From Planctomycetaceae bacterium (GTDB lineage: Bacteria; Planctomycetota; Planctomycetia; Planctomycetales; Planctomycetaceae): 64,000 bases of DNA. Below are positions 27,901-35,183 of the stretch, piece after piece (within the stretch, counting starts at the first letter, position 1; every line of letters starts with the position of its first letter). The stretch spans positions 3,740,001 to 3,804,000 of the forward strand of contig CP051247.1 of assembly GCA_017795105.1 (NCBI GenBank), read 5' to 3'. The position numbers and the translations under genes were made by a program. The notes below the pieces were generated by a model. That model was given only the letters and a program-made list of their open reading frames with translations. It ran no database searches and was not told the origin of the DNA.

Positions 27901-29297
27901 ACGACCGTCGCTGCGATGCCATCTCCCGAGGACGTCTCGATCAGGTTGAAGCCTCCCGTTACGGTCGAGGTGCCACCGTTGATGGTATTGCCAACGGCAT
28001 CGCTTCCGACGGTTGAGTTCGCCAGAATGGAGTTGTTCATCTCCAGGGTCGCGGCCGCTCCGTCCCCGAGATTGTAGAGTGCGCCGCCAGTGTTCTCTGA
28101 CAACGTCGAGTTTGTAATCAGAACGGTCCCATTCCGGTTGAAGAGCCCGCCGCCCAATCCACTGCCTGGTGCCTCGTACCCGAACATCCCGCCGAGCCCT
28201 CCCGAGGCGGTGTTTCCGGAAACAGTCGAATTGGTAATCGTAATCTGTCCGCCGAAATTGAAGATGGCACCGCCCATCCCGGCGCCACCGCCGCCGAATC
28301 CGGTCGCGAATGAACGTGTGCCCGGTCCCGCTCCGAATCCACCGGTACCATTGCCTCCTCGAGTTGAACCACCGCCTCCCCCGCCAAAACCGCCATGGCC
28401 GCCGGCCCCGTAATAGGATCCCCCACCACCGCCGCCGAAGCCGCCGTTACCTCCACTCTGATAGTAGGAACCGCCCGCTCCGCCGCCGAAACCACCGTTA
28501 GCACCAGCCGAAATCCTTCCCCCTGACGCACCACCATTCGGCCCGCCGCCGGAGTTCTCTGTTCCATTGCCGCCCATCCCTCCCGCGCCACCCCAGGCGT
28601 GACCTCCGCTTCCGTTCCCGCCAACGGCCGTGTTTCCGCTGACGGTGGAGCTTACAATGGTGAGCTGACCCTGATTAAAAAGGGCTCCGCCCAGGCCTGC
28701 GCCCCCTCCACTGGCGTCATCGCCATTTCCGCCTCGCGCGACACCCCCAGAGAGAGTCAGATTCTCGAGAGTCAGGTTGCCGTCTGCGGTCACGTGGAAC
28801 AGACGGAAATTGCTGGCGGCTCCAGACCGTTGAATCGTGACGCCATTGGCTGAGGTTGATCCGATGATGGAGATCTCGCTGGAAATCGAAAACGCTGTCG
28901 GCCCGACTTCGTTATTGTCGAGGCCAGTATCGAACAGCGACAGAAGAACCGTGATATCACCACCGGCGACGAGCGAGGCATCGAACACAATCGTGTCGGC
29001 TCCCGAGCCAGTCTGCCCCAGATCCGTGGTTGCATCGGTATTAGCCGCGAGGATCGCTTCCCGCAGAGTGACCAGCCCATCGCCGGAGGTGAGATTGTCC
29101 TCAAGGCTATTGACGGTCAGGCTGGAAAGCAGCACACGCGACTCGCAAACCTCGGTGTGATCACTGACTTGAGACCGCCGCTGCAGACGCGAGGATCGGC
29201 TGGCCATTTTCTTAAGCATTCTCTGTAAAGCTAGCTCCTGAAAACTTTGAAAACTGGAATGTCGCCGCGCAGCAGAACCGAAGCGTGGAATGATCAT
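24966..29297 (-). CDS. Giant secreted protein: beta-helix, cadherin-like repeats, FG-GAP
   Basis: With ATG 29297 the product is 1443 residues; GTG 29330 and ATG 29219 are other possible starts, and none has a perfect ribosome site. A basic leader ends in CESRVLLSSL. A CSLREA-like segment (LTVNSLEDN...GLVTLREAILAANTD) opens a right-handed beta-helix region to about residue 530. This region includes a very Gly-rich stretch (about 220-340) and ends in a choice-of-anchor-like NGTVDIGAFEVP. Five or more cadherin-like repeats of about 103 residues follow (NEAPTVALQN...LDFETNPALDVTVNVDD), then FG-GAP repeats (QGDFNGDGLDD) from about 1065. The C-terminus is FEAFGSSSLLDLLHGT. The protein is probably a calcium-binding surface adhesin. 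Confidence 0.85.
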   Translation of the reverse strand: MIIPRFGSAARRHSSFQSFQELALQRMLKKMASRSSRLQRRSQVSDHTEVCESRVLLSSLTVNSLEDNLTSGDGLVTLREAILAANTDATTDLGQTGSGADTIVFDASLVAGGDITVLLSLFDTGLDNNEVGPTAFSISSEISIIGSTSANGVTIQRSGAASNFRLFHVTADGNLTLENLTLSGGVARGGNGDDASGGGAGLGGALFNQGQLTIVSSTVSGNTAVGGNGSGGHAWGGAGGMGGNGTENSGGGPNGGASGGRISAGANGGFGGGAGGSYYQSGGNGGFGGGGGGSYYGAGGHGGFGGGGGGSTRGGNGTGGFGAGPGTRSFATGFGGGGAGMGGAIFNFGGQITITNSTVSGNTASGGLGGMFGYEAPGSGLGGGLFNRNGTVLITNSTLSENTGGALYNLGDGAAATLEMNNSILANSTVGSDAVGNTINGGTSTVTGGFNLIETSSGDGIAATVVSTSDPGLGSLQDNGGPTFTHAITASSAAFDAGNNVLAIDASSSALTTDQRGSGFSRVQNGTVDIGAFEVPNQAPSVALQNTTTTLAENADTTTRIKVADIVVTDDGLGTNALSLTGDDAALFEIDSNVLYLIAGAMLDFEINATLDVTVNVDDSEVGSTPDDTDALSITITDVNEAPTVALQNATNTLAENADTSARIKVADIVVTDDALGSNTLSLTGADAALFEIDGTELYLIAGAALDFETNPALDVTVNVDDAEVGNTPDDTDMLSITITDVNEAPTVSLQNTTTTLAENADTTTRTKVADIVVTDDGLGTNTLTLSGSDAAMFEIDGTELYLIAGAALDFETNPTLDVTVDVDDTSVGGTPDDLAPLSISVTDINEAPSVSLTPLVTRRSENAVTNTRFAVAQIVVTDDALGSATLSLAGSDAALFEIDGTTLYLRAGVTLDFETNPSLDVIVQVDDSTVGTTPDDSASFAIAINNVNEAPTITLTNTTATIGEGVDTSQRILVETFTIRDDALGSYIVSLGGRDAGMFELAGVGLFLRAGVTLNAAANPVLDVIIKVDDPTISTGVDASAIEEIQVLPVQRELPVTPSSVVGFSEGDFWLSRPTNSTGTSYQTGIAAQTMFAAADIARSVQGDFNGDGLDDVGVWLTNGEWHIGLNDGHSQFEFSHWTTWRTDGVKGINVGDFNGDGLDDLSAVFQADQQARIWIYESTKSTFLPDLYTSYTGFDGILNVVAGEFDGKNGDDLAIHNSAGAWWVAASDVAGTTSDLKLWFRRPGDAQRTISNYNVADFNNDGRDDIQFISDIAGSDKNFNVSVGLSRGSSFSVSEWHQMTVTQSLNAFVVGDFNGDNQTDIAALLNNRRWWVGLSNGTSAFSWSSWGVWNPSISLQNVSVGDTNGDGRADVLGRGTDNQWLSLESLNTTFRSRNLFSWSSPTSWSNVLVGRFATGDTPAPPSAADFEAFGSSSLLDLLHGT
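26400..27690 (-). repeat. Tandem ~309-bp repeats encoding cadherin-like modules
   Basis: Four to five in-phase copies of a roughly 309-base unit (103 codons) lie inside the giant gene. Each encodes the VADIVVTDDxLGxxxLSLxGxDAALFEIDG block and ends in a DVNEAP linker. Neighbouring copies are very alike at DNA level, which indicates recent duplication or gene conversion. Confidence 0.8.
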
Positions 29298-29330
29298 TAG
29301 TCTTTTGCCTTGGGGGAAACTTAAGAGCAC

Positions 29331-29780
29331 ATCGTCATGCTGATGCCTCCGGGAGAGGTCATAAAGATCAACTCAAGTTGAGAGGCGATCGAAGGTGGCG
29401 ATGAGGCGAGGAAATGCAGGCGAGAATATTGCGGAATCAGAAATTCTCGTCCAGATCAGAAATCAGCAGCCGAACGAAGGCTGACCACCGAGGGGACAAA
29501 AAAACAGTGGGCTTTTAGTCGAGAAGAGATAGAGCTGAGAATGGTCTCACATCAATGGCCGAAAGGTGATTCTCAACTGCAGTGAGAACCGACCGGTTGA
29601 TACGGACTCAGAGGCCGATCTCGACCAGTCTCTAAGACGGTATGGCAGACCAGAGAGGTCGTCCGCAGCATAGCAAAGCGGCCGCCCCTTCACGTCGCGA
29701 GCAGGCCGATCCATTCTCAATCGCCCCGGCCGAGAACCTCAAGCCGAGGGGAGAGATACGGATTCAACGAATCCAACGAA
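29331..29780. other. Intergenic region upstream of the giant gene
   Basis: No convincing gene is visible on either strand in these 450 bases. It should hold the promoter of the minus-strand giant gene, but no clear -35/-10 pair stands out. Confidence 0.5.
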
Positions 29781-29818
29781 AAAGGCCACCTCGCGAAACT
29801 CGCAAAGTGGCCTTTTTT
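29780..29818 (-). terminator. Intrinsic terminator, probably the original tRNA-Ala terminator
   Basis: GGCCAC (29784-29789) pairs with GTGGCC (29807-29812), with an inner GCGA/TCGC stem and an AAC loop; U runs lie on both sides. On the minus-strand RNA the two C-A mismatches become G-U pairs, so minus is the better direction. It directly abuts the left att repeat, the copy of the tRNA-Ala 3' end. Before the island inserted, it would have lain immediately after the tRNA gene. Confidence 0.7.
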
Positions 29819-29837
29819 CAGTGGAGGATAGGGGACT
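29817..29837. repeat. Left att repeat (21 bp)
   Basis: It is identical over 21 bases to 36431-36451, then diverges. The last 16 bases correspond to the 3' end of tRNA-Ala including the discriminator base. Confidence 0.88.
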
Positions 29838-30027
29838 TGAGCAGGATTCTGTAACCGCTGAATCCGTAGCGAGTTGCGACGGACTGAGTGTTGAGGGTGG
29901 TGCAGAATCCGGTGCAGTCGGACCACGGATCTCGGATCAGGACTATTTGCGATTGCGATGGCCGCATGCGTCCGAAACGCTTATTGATCAGGTTGTGGCA
30001 CTGCTGGACAATGGTGATCGCTCTTAG
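29821..30027 (+). pseudogene. Possible remnant of an integrase C-terminus
   Basis: This short frame starts by reading the antisense of the tRNA 3' end (EDRGLE), exactly as the tail of the complete integrase at 35184-36497 does. It continues with about 60 codons (GGAESGAVGPRISDQDYLRLRWPHASETLIDQVVALLDNGDRS). The last part, WPxxxxxLIDQVVALL, recalls segments I associate with planctomycete recombinase-linked reading frames, but I cannot verify this. It may be left from an earlier insertion at the same tRNA. No ribosome site is visible. Confidence 0.3.
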
Positions 30028-30118
30028 GTTCGAGGTCCGTGGTCCGCATTAACAGTTCTGCTATCATTCTTCCCCGACGTACGAGAAGCGACAGTGAATC
30101 AGTAGGAGACTCTACCGA

Positions 30119-30736
30119 ATGACAGGAACAACGTGGACATACTGGGCCGATTACGATTGCAACGATCTGGATAAGGTCTCCCAGAATGATCGTCAGCACG
30201 TCTGGGCGGACTGGCTTGAAGAGCGAGTACAACGAAACGTAATCAAACCGCTCCGGAAGATCAAAGATGAGCAAATACAGCCGAACCCCGACGATGGTAC
30301 TTCGGCACTGCTCGTCTATTCGGTTTCCCTGTTCTGTGCCGTTGAAGCGATGGGGAAATACTTCACGGGCAGTGTTCAAGGCAACGGCAATCGTTTCAAA
30401 GCGTTCGTCAAGAAATATATGCATTCCGACTATTCAAAGATCTTCAACGGTGAACCTTACGTTGATCACGTCTGGAAGCATTTCCGGAATGGTCTTGCTC
30501 ACGGATTCGCAATCTCAAGAGGGAAGTTTGAGCAGAGTCTTGCCGATCCGTACTTTGTCGAAAGCACCGATGGAGCGGGGCACGATGTTTTATCAATGAA
30601 CTGGGATCGGCTTTTTGACGACTTTGAACAGGCATGCCGAACATATTTCAACGATGTTCGTTCGGCTCCGGCTGGCAACAAGATCGTGACAGATTTTGAG
30701 AAGGTGTTCAAAGAAGTCATCGTCGATCGAAACTGA
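30119..30736 (+). CDS. Hypothetical protein with HEPN-type RNxxxH motif
   Basis: The 205-residue protein is mostly helical and begins at ATG 30119 with AGGAG 10 bases upstream. Around residues 118-130 it reads VWKHFRNGLAHGF: Arg123-Asn124-x3-His128 fits the R-polar-x(3-4)-H active-site motif of HEPN ribonucleases, which sits at the start of a long helix. Residues 60-100 form a hydrophobic helix pair (LLVYSVSLFCAVEAMGKYF). HEPN proteins are often toxins or abortive-infection RNases. The gene is island cargo, separated by 157 bases from a convergent type IIG restriction-modification gene. The HEPN call rests on one motif and helicity, so it is tentative. Confidence 0.55.
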   Translation: MTGTTWTYWADYDCNDLDKVSQNDRQHVWADWLEERVQRNVIKPLRKIKDEQIQPNPDDGTSALLVYSVSLFCAVEAMGKYFTGSVQGNGNRFKAFVKKYMHSDYSKIFNGEPYVDHVWKHFRNGLAHGFAISRGKFEQSLADPYFVESTDGAGHDVLSMNWDRLFDDFEQACRTYFNDVRSAPAGNKIVTDFEKVFKEVIVDRN

Positions 30737-30893
30737 GAGGTGCAGACAAATCCGGGAAGAAGATCTAGAGTGTTTGACTGTGTGGGGTCAAATGTGCCAA
30801 CTAAAGTGGACTTGGCATTTCCTTCCGTCTGTTGCTCCATCGACACAGAAATTTCAGATCTTTTCTGACTCGTGATTTTGAGATCGAACCTGC

Positions 30894-33800
30894 TTACTCT
30901 GCCGATGGTCGGGGAATCGGCATTCGTGGAGGGGCTGTCTTCCACATCAGGTCGATTTCGTCGGGCGTTAAACCGTAAGCCGCGTTAACGAGATCGCTGA
31001 GTTGCCATTCAATCGTCATTGCCTCGCGGGCGAGTTCTTTTGCCGGTTCAATTGTGCGTTCGTATTCGTCCCGCAATGAACGCAGACCGGTTGCTGAGAG
31101 AACTTTGCCACGTCCTCTGCACTTGCGCACCTCCTGGACGAACTCATCTGTATTCAACAGCAACGGAGCCAAGAGGTTGTTTGTCGGCTTCGCAACTTCA
31201 AATTCGATTCTTAACCAGTCGACAACGGACGATATGGTCCTGTTATTCTGATCTTGAATTTCTACGAGACGTGAAACATTCCCCTCGGCTGCGATTCGCG
31301 AATCGTCTGTAGGATCTGGGATCGGGACAGTACGAACGAATGTGCGAACGAATCGCAGTGCTTCATCCTTCCCATGCACTGCTCGTCGCCAAGAATAAGC
31401 CCACATGATCGGCGAGTTCATCACCGCAACAATCCACGGATCGTAGCTTGGCAGGATATACGCTGTGTTATTGCAATAAACGCCGGTTCGATTCAGAGAC
31501 CATTGACTACGCCAAGTAATCTCCGGATAGATTATCTTGTCCTGCTCAAACTTGTCCCAGTAAGAGCAACTCCGCAGCTCCCACCAAAATCGGCCTTGGT
31601 CATTTCGTTTTCGAAGTTGTTCTTCGAACGATTTCAGGTGTGCATGAATGCTCGGATAGCACTCAGAAAAGATCCTTTCTGCTGCGTCGTGTGATTCCTC
31701 ATTTGCCCACGGCCAGTCAAAATCATTGCTCGATTTCATCACGATCATCCACTGATGATGTGCCTCCGTGGACCATCGTTGAATTTCGCGAGCGGCGACG
31801 TAAGGACGAACCAATGATGCTCCTGACGGGTGACTCTCGATAAGTCGATTTCGTGTGGCATCATCAATGAGATACGCAGGGTTGAACCCCGTTTTAGTTC
31901 CCGAAAGTGGTTCCGTTTTGGTGAACTCGCTCAATGATGAGTTCTCTTTCTCCATACGGGAGAGAATCTCTTCGACTGCAGGTGGTTCGAGTGACCATGC
32001 GTCCGCCTGAAGTCTTCGGCGGGGAACTTCGACCCCCTCTGTCCGGATCTGCTCACTGAGATCGTCGATTCTCAACTGCTCGCGAGGGATGGCGCAAACA
32101 CGGACTGATTCCGGGGCAGGATCAGTGTTGGGGTGGCGGGCGACGATAATTGAGGGGAATACGTCGGCCTGCTCGAAGATCTGTTTCGCATGTCCGAAAT
32201 CGACCACCGATTCCATCCACGCCTGCTCGCTGAAATACTGACGAAGTGGCTTTCCGTAACCGGCTCGCATCCATTTGTTCGTAACGATGAAGGAGAGTCG
32301 TCCGCCTGGACGAAGAACCCGCATGCCGATTTCGTAAAAGTACGTGTAGAGATCGGCCACGCCATCGTAGGAAGCGAAGTTCTGTTCCAGATAGGGTTTG
32401 ATGTCCGACAATAGTTCCTGTCGAACGTAGGGCGGGTTCCCCACGACGGCATCGAATCCGCCATCCGCGAACACTTCTGGAAATGCGGCCTGCCAGTCGA
32501 ACGCACGGGAATCGATCGCAGGGTCGGCGACGATGCTGTTCCCGACGCGAATCGTATGGTCGAGGCTGGTCAGCACTTTTCCGCGAGCTGCCGTCTTGAT
32601 CCAGAGACTGAGACGGCAAATCTCAATCGCTTCCTCATTCAGATCAACGCCATAAAGGTTGTCCTGAAGGATCTTACGGTCGAGGTCGAACAGGGTGCGT
32701 TCGCCTCGCAATTCCGCGAGTCGGTCATTCGATTCCAGATAGGTCGCGTGAAGCTGGTCGAATGCCTCAATCAGAAATGCCCCGCTGCCACACGACGGAT
32801 CGAGCACGCGAACGGAAGAAAGTTCGTCCTGCCATGCTTCCCAAAATCGAATCAGTGCCTCACGTTGAGGGTTGTTAAGGGCGTCGAGATCGTAAACGGC
32901 TGGATCATCCAGACACTTCCGAGCAGTGCCGGTCGCCTTCTTTGACTGCTGCAATCGCAATCGCTCGAAACGATCTGCCAGCACTGTTCCCAGTGTTTCG
33001 CTGACGATATACCGCGTGATAAACGCGGGCGTGTAGAACGCACCTTCCCGCCGTCGTCGTGTGCGTTCATTGGCAGATTGTTTTTGCGTCATCCCGTCGA
33101 CGGCATCACGCAATTTTTCGAGATCGCTGATCGACTGCTCGAAAATGTGTCCGAGGATATCGACATCGATCAGACTCAATCCGCCTGGATCGGCTGAATT
33201 GATGGCGACTTCGGACGCAGGGCGATAGTCGAATTCGCCGATGTCCCGGAAGTGATTGCAGACAGCATCGGGCACGTTCAGGTTGTCGATCTGCTGGTCA
33301 GGTGCGAACAGACCGCCGTTGTAATGGGGGATTCCGAGACTGGGATTTCCTTCATCAATCGACCGAAACAAACCACGGAAGTTTTCCCAGACTGGTCGTG
33401 GATGGTAGGGGTCTTTGTGTTCGTAGGCTTTCTTGAGCGAATCAGCCGGAAGCAATCCCCGGTCTTCGCAGAAGGCGACGAACAGCACGCGGTCCAGCAG
33501 TTTCTGTGAAACGGAAAGAACCGTGTGCCGGTCGATGGAGTCGTTCGACTGTGCGAGTTGCTCGAAAACATCCTGTCGGATGTCGGCATATTTGACGTAG
33601 TAATCTTTCGTCAGTTCTTTCCCGATTCGTTCCGATGCCGTTCGCAGGTCATACAGATGGCAACGGCCTGATTCTGGAATCACTCTTTCCGCACCAAGCA
33701 GAAACAGAAACCGTTTCAATTGCCAGTCGTCGTCTTCGGCCAGCGAGATCGTATCGAAGCGTTCGTAGGTCTGCTGGTCGGTTCCCTTGTAGTACAGCCG

Positions 33801-34268
33801 GGTTTGACGGATTGACGTGACGATTACCCAGTCGCAGGGCAGATTGATTGCATACCGATAGCACTGGTCGACGGCTGACATCTTGCGTCCGGCATAGGGC
33901 CGTTCCAGCGGATCTGTTGGTCCCTTCCCTTCTAATGCCGCGACAAACTCCGGCGGTTTGGTGCCGAAACGACCGATCACGGCATCCGCGAACTTGCCAT
34001 CCACTTTCACAAGTTGTTCGCGACTGATCGTGTAATGATCTTCGCTGCTGGCAGGTCCGGAGTAGCCGAGCAGATCATAAAAGAAGTCGGTCAGAAAATC
34101 GGGAAGCAACTCCGTCTCTTTGAGCTTATCCCCGCGACCGGACTTAAGAAGCTCTTTCCAGTTCTTCAGTTTGTCGCGAAACCGTTCGACGTGATCGGGC
34201 AGGACGAACTGGTCAATATGGGGACGGATCAGATCAGGACGAAAGAGTGGCTTTGCTTCGACGGGCAC
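30894..34268 (-). CDS. Type IIG restriction enzyme/adenine methyltransferase (Eco57I-like)
   Basis: The 1124-residue protein starts at GTG 34268 with AAGG 7 bases upstream. The N-terminal third looks like a PD-(D/E)xK nuclease: Asp95 in GKFADAVIG and Glu113-x-Lys115 in ALEGKGP. The N6-adenine methyltransferase core has motif I VLDPSCGSGAFLIEAF (about residue 490) and catalytic motif IV VVGNPPYVRQE (about residue 612). The C-terminal third has aromatic and charged segments like TaqI/Eco57I-type target-recognition domains. One polypeptide with cutting, modifying and recognition parts is the type IIG arrangement. PglX of BREX is an alternative, but the other BREX genes are absent. It is island defence cargo. 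Confidence 0.88.
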   Translation of the reverse strand: MPVEAKPLFRPDLIRPHIDQFVLPDHVERFRDKLKNWKELLKSGRGDKLKETELLPDFLTDFFYDLLGYSGPASSEDHYTISREQLVKVDGKFADAVIGRFGTKPPEFVAALEGKGPTDPLERPYAGRKMSAVDQCYRYAINLPCDWVIVTSIRQTRLYYKGTDQQTYERFDTISLAEDDDWQLKRFLFLLGAERVIPESGRCHLYDLRTASERIGKELTKDYYVKYADIRQDVFEQLAQSNDSIDRHTVLSVSQKLLDRVLFVAFCEDRGLLPADSLKKAYEHKDPYHPRPVWENFRGLFRSIDEGNPSLGIPHYNGGLFAPDQQIDNLNVPDAVCNHFRDIGEFDYRPASEVAINSADPGGLSLIDVDILGHIFEQSISDLEKLRDAVDGMTQKQSANERTRRRREGAFYTPAFITRYIVSETLGTVLADRFERLRLQQSKKATGTARKCLDDPAVYDLDALNNPQREALIRFWEAWQDELSSVRVLDPSCGSGAFLIEAFDQLHATYLESNDRLAELRGERTLFDLDRKILQDNLYGVDLNEEAIEICRLSLWIKTAARGKVLTSLDHTIRVGNSIVADPAIDSRAFDWQAAFPEVFADGGFDAVVGNPPYVRQELLSDIKPYLEQNFASYDGVADLYTYFYEIGMRVLRPGGRLSFIVTNKWMRAGYGKPLRQYFSEQAWMESVVDFGHAKQIFEQADVFPSIIVARHPNTDPAPESVRVCAIPREQLRIDDLSEQIRTEGVEVPRRRLQADAWSLEPPAVEEILSRMEKENSSLSEFTKTEPLSGTKTGFNPAYLIDDATRNRLIESHPSGASLVRPYVAAREIQRWSTEAHHQWMIVMKSSNDFDWPWANEESHDAAERIFSECYPSIHAHLKSFEEQLRKRNDQGRFWWELRSCSYWDKFEQDKIIYPEITWRSQWSLNRTGVYCNNTAYILPSYDPWIVAVMNSPIMWAYSWRRAVHGKDEALRFVRTFVRTVPIPDPTDDSRIAAEGNVSRLVEIQDQNNRTISSVVDWLRIEFEVAKPTNNLLAPLLLNTDEFVQEVRKCRGRGKVLSATGLRSLRDEYERTIEPAKELAREAMTIEWQLSDLVNAAYGLTPDEIDLMWKTAPPRMPIPRPSAE

Positions 34269-34835
34269 AACAGCACCTTACGGATTTCGTAACATCAAAC
34301 ACGCGATATCAAATCAGAGGGTGAATGATAGTAAGTCCAGCGGTGTTTGCACGACCACGCGAGATGCGGACCTGCCCGAAAGAGTGGTTGCACTTTTTGG
34401 CCCAAATTACGTCGCACCGTCTGGTAAGCGTTCTAAGCTCCGATCTGGTTCGGACAGGCAATGGGCCGACCTGCATCTGCGAACGCATCAGGAGCGATAC
34501 CAGCGGCCCTAGCCAAAGAATTTCCGGCATCGTTCGGACGACGTTCAGCAGCTCAGCCAGCGGTTTACGATGGGATTACGCGAGACTGCCGCGAACCAGT
34601 GTCCGACAGGCATTTACCGGAATCGCTTACATTACAAGTCTTGATTGCTTTTACGCTGGGTTCCGATTGCTGCAAGCAGGGACCGCACATTGGGGACGGC
34701 GAATTTCAACGCCGATCCGGCTTTACTGATCCGCCACGTTTCGGCAGACGCTTATTCCGCAGAACGCAAGGGCATTCGCGGATTCTCATGAACAGAAAGC
34801 AATTGTCGTTTCCGTACGACGATTCAGGAGCAATC
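34269..34835. other. Intergenic region within the island, no gene seen
   Basis: Open frames here lack ribosome sites and protein-like composition. The segment separates the divergently transcribed restriction-modification and excisionase-like genes and probably contains both promoters. Confidence 0.45.
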
Positions 34836-35018
34836 ATGTCCGAATCTCAACTCATCAACGCACGCCAAGCCGCCGAAATCCTCTCAATCTCCGAACGAAA
34901 ACTGTGGGGAATGAGCCATCCGAGAGGGCCGATTCCCGTAGTTCGCATCGGGAGAGCCGTTCGATATCGCCGTTCTTCATTGGACTTGTTCCTGGAGAGA
35001 AACGAGCAGTCGAAGTAG
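34836..35018 (+). CDS. Excisionase-like winged-HTH protein (60 aa)
   Basis: ATG 34836 has AGGAG 5 bases upstream (an in-frame ATG at 34788 is the alternative). The 60-residue product reads LINARQAAEILSISERKLWGMSHPRGPIPVVRIGRAVRYRRSSLDLFLE, a MerR-type helix-turn-helix with a wing, as in DNA-binding domains of the excisionase family. It precedes the integrase gene on the same strand by 165 bases, the usual place for a recombination directionality factor or island regulator. Confidence 0.8.
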   Translation: MSESQLINARQAAEILSISERKLWGMSHPRGPIPVVRIGRAVRYRRSSLDLFLERNEQSK

Positions 35019-35143
35019 CCAATACGGCAATCAGAAGTCGTCATCTTCGACTGATTATAGTGAATGCCGTACGTTCATCTTTTGTATATCGTTTGTTTTT
35101 GCGTTGCGGCTTAATCGTCGAAGTATACGCTCTCTCATCAGGT

Positions 35144-35149
35144 TATAAT
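35144..35149 (+). promoter_or_regulatory. Possible -10 box of the integrase promoter
   Basis: There is a perfect TATAAT at 35144-35149, 35 bases before the integrase start, in an AT-rich stretch. The bases at the expected -35 position are a poor match. Confidence 0.4.
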
Positions 35150-35183
35150 CTAGGCATATCAACTAAAGTGCAAGGGGAATATA

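Noticed and set aside
30894..34268. BREX-type PglX rather than type IIG enzyme
   Set aside because: No other BREX genes (pglZ, brxC and others) are present, and an N-terminal nuclease-like site fits type IIG better.
34325..34729. 134-codon frame inside the island spacer
   Set aside because: Its composition is not protein-like, it overlaps another frame that leads into the excisionase-like gene, and it lacks a ribosome site.
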